Source: Alcaligenaceae bacterium
Lineage (GTDB): Bacteria; Pseudomonadota; Gammaproteobacteria; Burkholderiales; Burkholderiaceae_B
DNA length: 37,104 nt
Reading direction: 5' to 3'
NCBI GenBank assembly: GCA_029263795.1
Contig: JAJUFI010000008.1
Span: 1 to 37,104, forward strand
The translations under genes were made by a program, and so were the position numbers. The notes beneath the pieces were generated by a model, which had not been told where the DNA came from, made no database searches, and saw only the letters and a list, made by a program, of their open reading frames with translations. This document shows positions 1-9,324 of the stretch, in pieces. How positions within the stretch are numbered: the first letter of the stretch is position 1; each line of letters begins with the position of its first letter.

Positions 1-141
1 GAAATGCATGTGAGGCTGGGAGAAAAGGTCGACAAGGGGCAACCGCTGTGCACGATTCACTCCGCCAGCAAGGGGGAACTTGAATACGCCCAGGCCTACG
101 CCGAAGCCAACTCGGACATCCTCCTGCTCGTGCCCTTCTGA
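1..141 (+). CDS. C-terminal fragment of a thymidine phosphorylase / AMP phosphorylase-like protein (5' truncated by window)
   Basis: Frame 1 reads EMHVRLGEKVDKGQPLCTIHSASKGELEYAQAYAEANSDILLLVPF* and ends at TGA 139-141; resembles the C-terminal domain of pyrimidine-nucleoside/AMP phosphorylases. Confidence 0.6.
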   Translation, partial: EMHVRLGEKVDKGQPLCTIHSASKGELEYAQAYAEANSDILLLVPF

Positions 142-146
142 TGGTG

Positions 147-641
147 TCAGGAGCGGCGCAGGGCGGCGATTACGCCGAGTACCAGTAGCAGTACGAATAG
201 TGCGATCGCCCACAATACATATTCCACGCCCAGAAGCTTGACCTGCGCGTCCATGCAGGTGGCGAAGATGCCAAACAGCCATGGGATGCCGGCGTCCAGA
301 CCGCTTTCGACCATGAAACGGTCAGCGAAGGTACGGTCGCAGGAAACCATTTGTGCGGCCACGGTGTATTGGTACCACCCGGACACTACGCCTGACAACG
401 CCAGCAGGCTGACCAGACCCGCAGCAATGCGAGGCGCACTAGCCGCCACTCTTCCTAGAAGAATGCCGGCCCAGCAGAGCAGGGCGATGACAAGAAAGAG
501 CAGCCGCTGGAAGACGCACCAGGCGCAGGGAGGCATATCAAATAGGTGCTGGGATACCAATGCGGCCGCGACGGCGGCCACGCACAGCAGCGCGATGATG
601 TGAAGCAGACGGGAAAGGCCGGGATTCATAAAGGAACTCAA
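147..641 (-). CDS. dsbB: Disulfide bond formation protein DsbB
   Basis: 164 aa, four hydrophobic segments, PCAWC (CXXC) plus a later periplasmic-loop SCDRTF cysteine, typical of DsbB. Confidence 0.9.
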   Translation of the reverse strand: MSSFMNPGLSRLLHIIALLCVAAVAAALVSQHLFDMPPCAWCVFQRLLFLVIALLCWAGILLGRVAASAPRIAAGLVSLLALSGVVSGWYQYTVAAQMVSCDRTFADRFMVESGLDAGIPWLFGIFATCMDAQVKLLGVEYVLWAIALFVLLLVLGVIAALRRS

Positions 642-665
642 AAGTTCAGGGGTGCGTCCAGGGAT

Positions 666-3239
666 TCAGGGAGCGTCCAGCGCAGTGAGAACATCGCGCT
701 CGAACTGCCTTTGTGCGCGCGGCGTGTCCAGCTGACCGCCTTCCACCACGAAAATGTCTTCTACCCGGTCGCCCAATGTCATGATCTTGGCCATGCGCAG
801 GTCCACACCATGGGCTGCGAACACTTTTGCCAGGCTGTGCAGCAGCCCGGGACGGTCGGCCGCCGTAATGGAAAGCCGCCAGGAGGAGCTTTGGTCGTCA
901 GGTTGCAGCTCCACGCTGGGCACAATCGGAAAGACACGCGAGCGTCGTGAGCGTTTGCGCCAGACGCCGCCCGGTTCCGGTCGGGCCTGTCCGGGCTCCT
1001 GCAAACTGGACGCCAGCCCATGTTCCACCAGGGTTGCATAGGAGCGGTAGTCGGCATCGGGTTCAGGCAGCAAGACTACGAAGCTATCCAGCGCCCAGCC
1101 GTGGTGGGTGGTGTGGACCCGGGCGTCCTGTACGCTGTAACGCGCCTCGTCGAAATAACGGCAAATGGAGACGAATAGATCTTCCCGATCAGGCGCATAA
1201 ACCATTACCTGCAGGGCCTCGTTTTGCCCGATCACGCGCGCCTTCACAACCGGGTCGGGCGTGTTGACGCGATAGTGCAGATGCCGGGTGTGCCAGGCGA
1301 TCTCGCTGGCTTCGTGACGAAGGAAATATGCAACATCCAGCTGAGACCAGAACGCATCTCGGCTTTCATCGCGCAGCCCCAGACGCTGGATTTCATCCTT
1401 GGCTTCCTGCTTGCGCCGGGCCAGCACAGCACCCGTATCCGGCTGGCTGCTGCCCAATGCCGCCAGACTCAGGCGATAGAGATCTTCGAGCAGCTTGCCT
1501 TTCCACGAATTCCAGACTTTCGGACTGGTCCCGCGAATATCGGCCACAGTCAGCAAGTAGAGCGCCGTCAGACGGCGCTCATTGCCCACCCGTTTGGAAA
1601 ATTCGGCGATTACCGCCGGATCAGTGAGATCGCGCTTCTGCGCCACCATGGACATCAGCAGATGATGCCGTACGAGGAATTCGCAGAGTTCGGCATCCTC
1701 ACCTGTGATGCCGTGGTCCCGGCAGAAACGGACCACTTCCAGCGCGCCGAGTTCGGAATGGTCCCCCCCGCGACCTTTGGCTATGTCATGGAACAATGCA
1801 GCCACATAGAGCAACCAATGGTTATCGAAGTCGGCAATCAGCTGGCTGGCCAGCGGGTTCTCCTTCGCGTGTTCCGGCATGGTGAAGCGCCGCAAATTTC
1901 GGATGACCATCAGGGTGTGCTGATCAACCGTGTAGGCGTGAAACAGATCGTGCTGCATCTGCCCGACAATGCGTCGGAAGACAGGCAGGTAGCGCGGCAG
2001 GATGTTCAGCATGGTCATGCGACGTAGCGCATGGGTGATGCCGCGTGGCTGCTGCAAAATCTGAATGAACTGGTGCCGGTTTACCGGGTTGCGCCGGAAC
2101 TGTGCGTCGATGTGACGTCTCGCATGCCACAGGGCGCGCAATGCCTGGGCGGTGAAACCGGTAAGTTCACTGCGCTCCTGCATGATCAGAAAAGCGCGGA
2201 AGATCAGGGCAGGATTGCGGTCGAATTCATCCTCGCGCCGCAGGGCTAGGCGCCCGCGTATGGCGCTGAAGTAATCGTCGATGGGCTGGGATTGCTCCAC
2301 CGGCAGCGGGAAGAGGCGCTCCTCAATGGTCTGCATCAGGATGACATTCAGCTGACAGACCACGCGCGCCGCCCAGTAATAGCGCTGCATCAGGATTTCA
2401 CTCGGCCGCCGGGTCTTGGTGGCTGTGAAACCATAGATCTCAGCCAATGCGGGCTGAAGATCGAAGAGCAATCGATCTTCCCTGCGGCCTGTCAGCAGGT
2501 GCAGTTCTATCCTGAGCCGTTTGAAGGCAAGCTCGGCGCGGCGCAAGGCGCGCAGCTCGGAAGATGTCAGGCCGCGATTGCGGGCAATCTGCGTCCAGTT
2601 CATGCCCATGCCCGCTGCCTGTGCCATCCACAGCACTACCTGCAGGTCGCGCAGGGCACCAGGCGATTCCTTGCAATTGGGTTCCAGGGCGTATGGTGTG
2701 TCCTGGTAGCGCGCGTGGCGCTGCTGCATTTCCGTACGCTTGGCCTGGAAGAAGCTGCGGGGGTCGCGCTGCGCCTCCATGGCTTTGTGCAGCGAATGCA
2801 TGAGCTTGCGGTCCCCTTCCAGCCAGCGCGCCTCCAGCAGGGAGGTTTCCACGGTCACATCTGCCGCTGCCTCGCGGCGGCAGTCTTCGATGGTGCGCAC
2901 ACTGTGGCCGGGCTCAATGCCCAGATCCCACATGGCCGCCACGAAAGTTTCCAGCCGCTCGGCAGCTTCCGGAGTGGGCGCTTCCCTCAGCAATATGAGG
3001 ATGTCAACATCGGAATAGGGGTAGAGCTCGCCGCGCCCGTAGCCACCCACGGCGACCAGCGCCGCACCGGGCGGCAAAGGGCAGAGCGCAACCAGCCCTT
3101 TGAGAGCACGGTCGGTTGCCCGGCGTAGGCTTTGCAGCAAGGTTTCGGGCCTGCGATTTTCCCGGAACAGTTGTATGGCGTCCCGCCGGCTTTCTGCCAG
3201 CTGTTCACGCAAACGTGCGATGTCCCGGGTAAAGGCCAT
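666..3239 (-). CDS. glnD: [Protein-PII] uridylyltransferase / UTP-GlnB uridylyltransferase GlnD
   Basis: 857 aa; nucleotidyltransferase motif VAVGGYGRGELYPYSDVDILIL, HD domain (LFHDIAKGRGGDHSELGA), C-terminal ACT domains (ADRPGLLHSLAKVFAAHGVDLRMAKI). Confidence 0.97.
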   Translation of the reverse strand: MAFTRDIARLREQLAESRRDAIQLFRENRRPETLLQSLRRATDRALKGLVALCPLPPGAALVAVGGYGRGELYPYSDVDILILLREAPTPEAAERLETFVAAMWDLGIEPGHSVRTIEDCRREAAADVTVETSLLEARWLEGDRKLMHSLHKAMEAQRDPRSFFQAKRTEMQQRHARYQDTPYALEPNCKESPGALRDLQVVLWMAQAAGMGMNWTQIARNRGLTSSELRALRRAELAFKRLRIELHLLTGRREDRLLFDLQPALAEIYGFTATKTRRPSEILMQRYYWAARVVCQLNVILMQTIEERLFPLPVEQSQPIDDYFSAIRGRLALRREDEFDRNPALIFRAFLIMQERSELTGFTAQALRALWHARRHIDAQFRRNPVNRHQFIQILQQPRGITHALRRMTMLNILPRYLPVFRRIVGQMQHDLFHAYTVDQHTLMVIRNLRRFTMPEHAKENPLASQLIADFDNHWLLYVAALFHDIAKGRGGDHSELGALEVVRFCRDHGITGEDAELCEFLVRHHLLMSMVAQKRDLTDPAVIAEFSKRVGNERRLTALYLLTVADIRGTSPKVWNSWKGKLLEDLYRLSLAALGSSQPDTGAVLARRKQEAKDEIQRLGLRDESRDAFWSQLDVAYFLRHEASEIAWHTRHLHYRVNTPDPVVKARVIGQNEALQVMVYAPDREDLFVSICRYFDEARYSVQDARVHTTHHGWALDSFVVLLPEPDADYRSYATLVEHGLASSLQEPGQARPEPGGVWRKRSRRSRVFPIVPSVELQPDDQSSSWRLSITAADRPGLLHSLAKVFAAHGVDLRMAKIMTLGDRVEDIFVVEGGQLDTPRAQRQFERDVLTALDAP

Positions 3240-3249
3240 GTGTCAGTCT

Positions 3250-4065
3250 TCAGGCAAGCTGAAAGCCTTTTACGAACGAAGGTGGCTCGGGCATGCCCGG
3301 GGAAACGGTCAGAACTTCGTAGCCGCTGTCCGTGACCAGAACCGCGTGTTCCCACTGAGCAGACAGGCTGCGGTCCTTCGTGACCACGGTCCAGCCATCA
3401 GCCAGGGTGCGGATCTCGCGTCGGCCTGCGTTGATCATGGGCTCAATGGTGAAGATCATGCCGGGTTCCAGGCGCACCCCGCTGCCGGGCTTACCGTAAT
3501 GTAGTACTTGTGGGTCTTGGTGGAACTGTCGTCCCACGCCATGCCCGCAATATTCACGCACAACGGAGAACCCTGCACCCTCGGCGTGTTTCTGAATGGC
3601 ATGACCGACGTCTCCCAGAGTGGCGCCGGGGCGGACCTGCTCGATGCCCAGCCACATGCATTCATAGGTGGTCTCAACAAGGCGGCGGGCCAGGATGGAA
3701 GGTTCGCCGATGAAGAACATGCGGCTGGTGTCACCGAACCAGCCATCCTTGATGATGGTGACGTCAATGTTCATGATGTCGCCGTTCTTCAGAACCTTGT
3801 CACCGGGTATGCCGTGACAGATCACGTGATTGACGGACGTGCAGATGGAGGCGGGAAACGGTGTATACCCGGGCGGGGCATAGCCCACGGTTGCCGACTT
3901 CACATTCAGAACATTTGTGATGTATTCCATGCACAGACGGTCGAGTTCCCCAGTGGTCACGCCAGCCCGCACGTATTGGGAGAGGTAATCCAGGACAGAA
4001 GCGGCTGCCTGGCAAGCGGCACGCATCTTTTCGAGGTCTGCGGGGTCGGTAACAAGGGTACTCAT
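3250..4065 (-). CDS. map: Type I methionine aminopeptidase
   Basis: 271 aa; CTSVNHVICHGIPGDK, NIDVTIIKDGWFGDTSRMF, YCGHGVGRQFHQDPQVLHYG, FTIEPMIN motifs. Confidence 0.97.
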   Translation of the reverse strand: MSTLVTDPADLEKMRAACQAAASVLDYLSQYVRAGVTTGELDRLCMEYITNVLNVKSATVGYAPPGYTPFPASICTSVNHVICHGIPGDKVLKNGDIMNIDVTIIKDGWFGDTSRMFFIGEPSILARRLVETTYECMWLGIEQVRPGATLGDVGHAIQKHAEGAGFSVVREYCGHGVGRQFHQDPQVLHYGKPGSGVRLEPGMIFTIEPMINAGRREIRTLADGWTVVTKDRSLSAQWEHAVLVTDSGYEVLTVSPGMPEPPSFVKGFQLA

Positions 4066-4099
4066 GGTTTCTATGCTGGCTTGGTGAAAAAATAGTAGA

Positions 4100-4105
4100 A
4101 TTATA
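4100..4105 (-). promoter_or_regulatory. Candidate -10 element (TATAAT on minus strand) for map
   Basis: Plus-strand ATTATA at 4100-4105 gives a perfect TATAAT reading toward the map start at 4065; no clear -35 at standard spacing. Confidence 0.4.
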
Positions 4106-4230
4106 GGCTTTCTGGAATTTTGGCCTTACCCAGACTTATGGAAGCAGGGCAGAGAGCAGTGCTTCTTGCTAGGGTTTGATTGGGTTGGGCTGGGGTATTC
4201 AGAGAGCCTGAAACTGTACTGAGCACAAGG

Positions 4231-4256
4231 TTGTACTAGTCAATTTGTACTAGTCA
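4231..4256. repeat. Direct repeat TTGTACTAGTCA x2 (14-bp period), possible operator
   Basis: Identical 12-mers at 4231-4242 and 4245-4256; a degenerate relative CTGTACTGAGCA at 4214-4225. Confidence 0.6.
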
Positions 4257-4362
4257 GTATGGTACAGGGTTTTGGAAGTGGCGTTTGAAGCCTTCTTTCG
4301 AAACTTTGCATGCAATATGCAGCAGTTTTTAAGCCGGAAATAGCATGCCCGCACCGGCCCGG

Positions 4363-4483
4363 CCACAGGGGTTTCATCAACCCTCATGTGGATGGTTGCC
4401 GGTGATGTGGCTTCCATTTCGTGGAAGCACAGGTGCGCCGGGGTGTCCGTCAGGCTCAGGCCGAAACGGATGACTTGCACCGG
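4363..4483 (+). promoter_or_regulatory. Candidate structured 5' leader RNA of rpsB-tsf
   Basis: Successive complementary arms: CCACA 4363-4367/TGTGG 4387-4391 enclosing GGGTT 4369-4373/AACCC 4379-4383; CCGGTG 4399-4404/CACCGG 4478-4483 enclosing hairpins 4407-4430 (GTG-G-CTTCCA/TGGAAG-CAC) and 4446-4470 (TCCGT/ACGGA with inner GGC/GCC). Confidence 0.5.
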
Positions 4484-4511
4484 GTATTAGACCCAACCCT
4501 TGGAGAATATT

Positions 4512-5267
4512 ATGTCCCTGATGCGCGAAATGCTGGAAGCCGGAGTTCACTTCGGTCACCAGACCCGTTACTGGAACCCGAAGATGGCTCCCTTCATCTT
4601 CGGCCAACGCAACAAGATTCACATCGTCAACCTCGAGAAGAGCGTTGTCAAATACCTGGAAGCGCAAAACTATCTGCGTCAACTGGCTGCCCGTGGCGGC
4701 AAGGTGCTGTTCGTCGGTACCAAGCGTGCTGCCCGCGAACTGGTCGCCCAGGAGGCTCAGCGCTGCGGCATGCCTTATGTCGACAGCCGTTGGCTCGGCG
4801 GCATGATGACCAACTTCAAGACTGTCAAGTCCTCCATCAAGCGCCTGAAGGAAATGGAAGCCCAGCAAGCTGAAGGGGCAACCGAGCGCATGAGCAAGAA
4901 AGAAGCGCTCATGTTCCAGCGCGAACTGGAAAAGCTGAACAAGTCGATCGGCGGCATCAAGGACATGAACAATCTGCCCGATGCGCTGTTCGTGATTGAC
5001 GTGGGCTACCACAAGATTGCCGTTGCTGAAGCCCGCACACTGGGTATCCCGGTTGTTGCAGTTGTTGATACCAACCACTCGCCCGACGGCATCGACTACG
5101 TGATCCCCGGCAACGACGACTCCGCCAAGGCCATCGCCCTGTACGCACGTGGCATGGCAGATGCCATTCTTGAAGGTCGCGAACAGGCCCTCAATGGCGT
5201 CGTCGAAGAAATTGCCGAAGGCGAGGAATTCGTCGAAGTCGAAGAGTCCGAGGAAGACGGCGAATAA
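4512..5267 (+). CDS. rpsB: 30S ribosomal protein S2
   Basis: [44 protein letters not shown]...; ATG at 4512 after GGAG, preferred over the TTG at 4500 of the ORF track. Confidence 0.98.
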   Translation: MSLMREMLEAGVHFGHQTRYWNPKMAPFIFGQRNKIHIVNLEKSVVKYLEAQNYLRQLAARGGKVLFVGTKRAARELVAQEAQRCGMPYVDSRWLGGMMTNFKTVKSSIKRLKEMEAQQAEGATERMSKKEALMFQRELEKLNKSIGGIKDMNNLPDALFVIDVGYHKIAVAEARTLGIPVVAVVDTNHSPDGIDYVIPGNDDSAKAIALYARGMADAILEGREQALNGVVEEIAEGEEFVEVEESEEDGE

Positions 5268-5299
5268 GGCGGCAGGCGCGCTAACCCCGCGCGACCGCT

Positions 5300-5325
5300 G
5301 GCGTCCGGCCTACAGGCCGGGCGCC
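5300..5325 (+). terminator. GC-rich intergenic hairpin between rpsB and tsf
   Basis: GGCG-t-CCGGCC-taca-GGCCGG-g-CGCC stem-loop. Confidence 0.5.
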
Positions 5326-5344
5326 GGCCAATGCACTGAAGCTG

Positions 5345-5369
5345 CCCCGGTACTGCCGGGGCGTGTTTT
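5345..5369 (+). terminator. Terminator/attenuator-like hairpin between rpsB and tsf
   Basis: CCCCGG (5345-5350) tactg CCGGGG (5356-5361) followed by CGTGTTTT. Confidence 0.5.
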
Positions 5370-5387
5370 ACCGAACTGGAGAAAATC

Positions 5388-6263
5388 GTGGCCCAAATTA
5401 CCGCAACCATGGTCAAGGAACTGCGCGAGAAGACCGACGCGCCCATGATGGAATGCAAGAAGGCGCTGACCGAGGCCGACGGCGACCTCGCACGTGCCGA
5501 GGAAATCCTGCGTGTCAAGCTGGGCAGTAAGGCCAGCAAGGCTGCAGCACGCATCACTGCAGAAGGCCTGGTGGGCCTGTATATCGCCGCCGACGGCAAG
5601 GTTGGCTCCGTGGTCGAAGTCAACTGCGAAACCGACTTCGTCGCTAAGAATGATGACTTCGTCGCATTCGTCAATGACGTAGCCCAACTGGTGGCCGAGA
5701 AGGCTCCTGCTGACGTCGCAGCCCTGAACGAACTGTCCTTCCGTGACGGTACCGTTGAAAGCGTCCGTGCAGCCCTGGTCGGCAAAATCGGCGAAAACAT
5801 GACCATCCGCCGTTTCGAGCGCTTCGAAACTGCCGACAAGCTTGCCAGCTACGTCCACGGCGGCCGTATCGGTGTGCTGGTTGACTTTGCCGGTGACGAC
5901 GAAGTGGGCAAGGACATCGCCATGCACGTGGCTGCCTCCAAGCCCAAGGCCCTGAGCGCTGACGGTGTTCCCGCAGAAGACATCGAGCGCGAGCGTTCCG
6001 TTGCTCAGCAGAAGGCTGCAGAATCCGGCAAGCCGGCTGAAATCGTTGCCAAGATGGTTGAAGGCAGCGTCCAGAAGTATCTGAAGGAAGTCACCCTGCT
6101 GTCCCAGCCCTTTGTCAAGAATGACAAGCAGAGCGTCGAGCAGATGCTCAAGGAAAAGGGTGCCAAGGTGAATCGCTTCGCCCTGTACGTCGTGGGTGAA
6201 GGCATCGAGAAAAAGGTCGAGGACTTCGCAGCTGAAGTCGCCGCTGCCGCAGGCAACGCCTGA
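5388..6263 (+). CDS. tsf: Translation elongation factor Ts (GTG start)
   Basis: [42 protein letters not shown]... canonical EF-Ts N-terminus. Confidence 0.98.
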   Translation: MAQITATMVKELREKTDAPMMECKKALTEADGDLARAEEILRVKLGSKASKAAARITAEGLVGLYIAADGKVGSVVEVNCETDFVAKNDDFVAFVNDVAQLVAEKAPADVAALNELSFRDGTVESVRAALVGKIGENMTIRRFERFETADKLASYVHGGRIGVLVDFAGDDEVGKDIAMHVAASKPKALSADGVPAEDIERERSVAQQKAAESGKPAEIVAKMVEGSVQKYLKEVTLLSQPFVKNDKQSVEQMLKEKGAKVNRFALYVVGEGIEKKVEDFAAEVAAAAGNA

Positions 6264-6276
6264 AGCAACTCTTCAC

Positions 6277-6318
6277 GCCGGCGCATTCGCGCCGGCACTC
6301 CCGGCCCACTCGGGCCGG
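6277..6318 (+). terminator. Two tandem GC-rich hairpins between tsf and pyrH
   Basis: GCCGGCGC attc GCGCCGGC (6277-6296) then CCGGCCC actc GGGCCGG (6301-6318), followed by TAATTT. Confidence 0.55.
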
Positions 6319-6361
6319 TAATTTCCATCTAAACTTGCGTTTGTTTTCCGGGATTTCCTCC

Positions 6362-7078
6362 ATGACGACCAGAACATACAAGCGCGTCCTCCTGAAACTG
6401 TCGGGTGAAGCCCTCATGGGCGAAGACGCGTTCGGTATTAATCGAGCCACCATATTGCGCATGACGGAAGAGATCGTCACCGTCGCAAAGAGCGGAGTCG
6501 AGCTGGCCATAGTCATCGGGGGCGGGAACATTTTCCGCGGTATTGCGCCCGGCGCCCAAGGCATGGACCGCGCTACCGCCGACTACATGGGCATGATGGC
6601 CACTGTAATGAACGCCCTTGCGCTGCAGGACGCGCTCAAGCACGGTGGTGTGGATGCGCGTGTGCAGTCGGCACTGCGCATTGATCAGGTCGTGGAAGCG
6701 TATATTCGCCCCAAGGCCTTGCGGTATCTTGAGGAAGGCAAAGTCGTCATTTTTGCCGCAGGTACAGGCAACCCCTTCTTCACGACGGATACGGCCGCAG
6801 CTCTGCGCGGAGCCGAAGTTGGCGCGGAAATCGTGCTCAAGGCGACCAAGGTGGATGGCATCTACAGCGCTGATCCCAACAAGGATCCCAACGCCACGCG
6901 TTACGCGCGCATCAGTTTTGATGAGGCCATCGTACGGCGTCTTGAGGTGATGGACGCCACGGCTTTTGCGCTTTGCCGCGATCAGAAGCTGCCCATCAAG
7001 GTTTTCTCGATCAACAAACCGGGCGCGCTCATGCGAGCCGTTTCGGGTGAAGACGAAGGCACGTTGGTGCATGTCTGA
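6362..7078 (+). CDS. pyrH: UMP kinase
   Basis: [48 protein letters not shown] motifs; ATG at 6362 ([16 protein letters not shown]). Confidence 0.97.
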   Translation: MTTRTYKRVLLKLSGEALMGEDAFGINRATILRMTEEIVTVAKSGVELAIVIGGGNIFRGIAPGAQGMDRATADYMGMMATVMNALALQDALKHGGVDARVQSALRIDQVVEAYIRPKALRYLEEGKVVIFAAGTGNPFFTTDTAAALRGAEVGAEIVLKATKVDGIYSADPNKDPNATRYARISFDEAIVRRLEVMDATAFALCRDQKLPIKVFSINKPGALMRAVSGEDEGTLVHV

Positions 7079-7096
7079 AGAACAAAAGGAATCACA

Positions 7097-7657
7097 ATGA
7101 GTCTTTCAGAGGTGAAGAAGTCAGCCGACAGCCGCATGGCGAAATCTGTCGAGGCCCTGCGCACAGGTCTGGCCAAGATCCGCACAGGCCGTGCAACCGC
7201 AGGCATTCTGGATCACGTCAGTGTCGAATACTACGGTTCCATGGTGCCCATCAACCAGGTGGCGAACGTTACCGTTGTTGATGCGCGCACCCTGAACGTT
7301 CAAGTCTGGGAAAAGAGCATGGCCGGCCCCGTGGAAAAGGCCATCCGGGAATCGGACCTCGGTCTGAACCCAGTATCCATGGGTGAGAGCATTCGTGTCC
7401 CCATGCCTCCCCTGACGGAAGAACGTCGGCGTGACCTCACCAAGGTGGTACGTGCCGAGGGCGAGGAAGCCAAGGTGGCCGTACGCAATCTGCGTCGTGA
7501 AGCTAATGACACACTCAAGCGTCTGGTCAAGGATAAGGAAATCTCCGAAGACGAAGAGCGTCGCATGCAGGACGAGGTCCAGAAGCTCACCGACAAATAT
7601 GTCGGCGAGATCGACAAGATCGTCTCTCAGAAAGAAGCGGAGATCATGACGGTCTGA
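7097..7657 (+). CDS. frr: Ribosome recycling factor
   Basis: 186 aa; [36 protein letters not shown], full-length RRF. Confidence 0.98.
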   Translation: MSLSEVKKSADSRMAKSVEALRTGLAKIRTGRATAGILDHVSVEYYGSMVPINQVANVTVVDARTLNVQVWEKSMAGPVEKAIRESDLGLNPVSMGESIRVPMPPLTEERRRDLTKVVRAEGEEAKVAVRNLRREANDTLKRLVKDKEISEDEERRMQDEVQKLTDKYVGEIDKIVSQKEAEIMTV

Positions 7658-7678
7658 CCGTCATGTCAGCGCAGCTCG

Positions 7679-8437
7679 ATGCACCAGAGCTCTACCCTTG
7701 CCGTCCCGGAACATTCAGATGTGCCGCGTCACCTCGCCATTATTATGGACGGCAACGGGCGCTGGGCAACCCAGCGTTTTCTGCCCCGCACGGCGGGGCA
7801 TGTGCGCGGCGTCCAGACCGTACGGCGAGTGGTCGAAGCCTGTGGTCGGCGCGGCGTAAAGTTTCTCACCCTTTTTGCCTTCAGCTCCGAAAACTGGCGC
7901 AGGCCGCCCGACGAGGTCTCGCTGCTCATGCGGCTTTTCGTGCAGACTCTCGAAAAAGAGGTCGGCAAGCTCAGTGACCAGGGTGTACGCCTGCGTGTGG
8001 TTGGTGATATTGCCGCCTTCGAGCCGCGCTTGCAGGAACTCATTCAGGCGGCGGAAGAGGGCACAGCGCAGAACGACTCCCTGCACCTGACGATTGCGGC
8101 CAACTACGGGGGGCGCTGGGATATCCTGCAGGCGATGAAGCGCCTGCTCATGCAGCGTCCCGAACTTGCCCAGAACCCGCAGGACATCGACGAAGCTGCT
8201 CTCACTCCGTATTTGTCCATGTCCTTTGCGCCGGAGCCCGACCTGTTCATCCGTACCGGTGGCGAGCAGCGTATTTCCAATTTCCTCGTCTGGCAGCTGG
8301 CCTACACAGAGCTGTACTTTACCGAGCGCTACTGGCCGGATTTTTCGGCACGTGACATTGACACGGCCTTTGAATGGTATCGTACGCGGGAACGTCGCTT
8401 CGGACGCACCAGCGCTCAGCTCAAGAGCGGTGCCTGA
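7679..8437 (+). CDS. uppS: Isoprenyl transferase (undecaprenyl diphosphate synthase)
   Basis: [57 protein letters not shown]. Confidence 0.97.
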   Translation: MHQSSTLAVPEHSDVPRHLAIIMDGNGRWATQRFLPRTAGHVRGVQTVRRVVEACGRRGVKFLTLFAFSSENWRRPPDEVSLLMRLFVQTLEKEVGKLSDQGVRLRVVGDIAAFEPRLQELIQAAEEGTAQNDSLHLTIAANYGGRWDILQAMKRLLMQRPELAQNPQDIDEAALTPYLSMSFAPEPDLFIRTGGEQRISNFLVWQLAYTELYFTERYWPDFSARDIDTAFEWYRTRERRFGRTSAQLKSGA

Positions 8438-8466
8438 AGCATCTCGCACAGACAAGAGAGGTCTCC

Positions 8467-9324
8467 ATGTTGATGCAGCGAGTGTTGACCGCAGTTGTCC
8501 TCCTGGCGGTTTTGCTGGGTGCCTTGCTGGCCGACAGCCCCTGGCCCCTCATTGGCCTGCTGCTGCTCATGGCCGGTTGCGCCCTTTGGGAATGGTTGCG
8601 GCTGACGCTGTCGCCGGCATGGAGGCCCGCTGCTCCCTGGGTTGCCATTTTCACAGCGCTGGTGATGGCATGGCTGGTGTGGACGTGGATGCCATCGACG
8701 GCCGCCGTTCCGGCCGTGTCGAAACTGGTTCACCCCTGGCTGATGCCGGTGGTGGCAATGTTATGGCTGGTTTTAGCTGTTCCGCAGGTTTTTCAAGGCC
8801 GCACAGACACTCCACGCATGCCCACGGCACTGAGTCTGTTCGGTGTGCTGGCCGTAGTTTCCACCTGGGCATCCCTGGTGTTGATCTTTGTGGAGTTCGG
8901 GGCCTGGTGCCTGGTGTCCCTCATGGCCTTGATCTGGTTTGCCGACATTGCCGCCTACTTTAGCGGGCGGGCGCTGGGTAAGCATAAACTGGCGCCCAAA
9001 GTCAGCCCCGGCAAAACCTGGGAAGGCGCTGTCGGCGGTGTGGTGGCTGCTGCGATCTGGACTACGGCAACAGCATTTGTTCCTGGCAGTTTTGGTGAAC
9101 TTCTGGCACAGCGCTGGTCGCTGCCGGTCGTCTTCCTGCTCGCTGCGGTACTCGGGGCAATTTCCATTATTGGCGATTTGTTCGAATCCTTGCTCAAGCG
9201 GCGGGCTGGTGTCAAGGACTCCAGCAATCTGCTGCCGGGCCATGGTGGCGTATTCGATCGCATCGATGCATTGTTGCCGGTGGCCCCCGTGGCCATCATG
9301 CTAACAGGAATCATTTTTCAATGA
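8467..9324 (+). CDS. cdsA: Phosphatidate cytidylyltransferase
   Basis: Multi-TM protein with C-terminal signature [38 protein letters not shown]; likely ATG 8467, internal to the ORF-track start. Confidence 0.95.
   Translation: MLMQRVLTAVVLLAVLLGALLADSPWPLIGLLLLMAGCALWEWLRLTLSPAWRPAAPWVAIFTALVMAWLVWTWMPSTAAVPAVSKLVHPWLMPVVAMLWLVLAVPQVFQGRTDTPRMPTALSLFGVLAVVSTWASLVLIFVEFGAWCLVSLMALIWFADIAAYFSGRALGKHKLAPKVSPGKTWEGAVGGVVAAAIWTTATAFVPGSFGELLAQRWSLPVVFLLAAVLGAISIIGDLFESLLKRRAGVKDSSNLLPGHGGVFDRIDALLPVAPVAIMLTGIIFQ

Noticed and set aside
2292-3128. 278-aa plus-strand ORF (and 1224-2027, 267 aa) opposite glnD
   Set aside because: Shadow ORFs antisense to well-supported glnD motifs; His/Gln/Gly-rich composition without domain signatures.
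4250-4480. 76-aa minus-strand ORF in the map-rpsB intergenic region
   Set aside because: No recognisable protein features; overlaps the candidate rpsB leader, whose structural signal is on the plus strand.
8166-8963. 265-aa plus-strand ORF overlapping uppS/cdsA
   Set aside because: Out-of-frame overlap of two canonical genes; Arg/Ser/Pro-rich frame-shift product.
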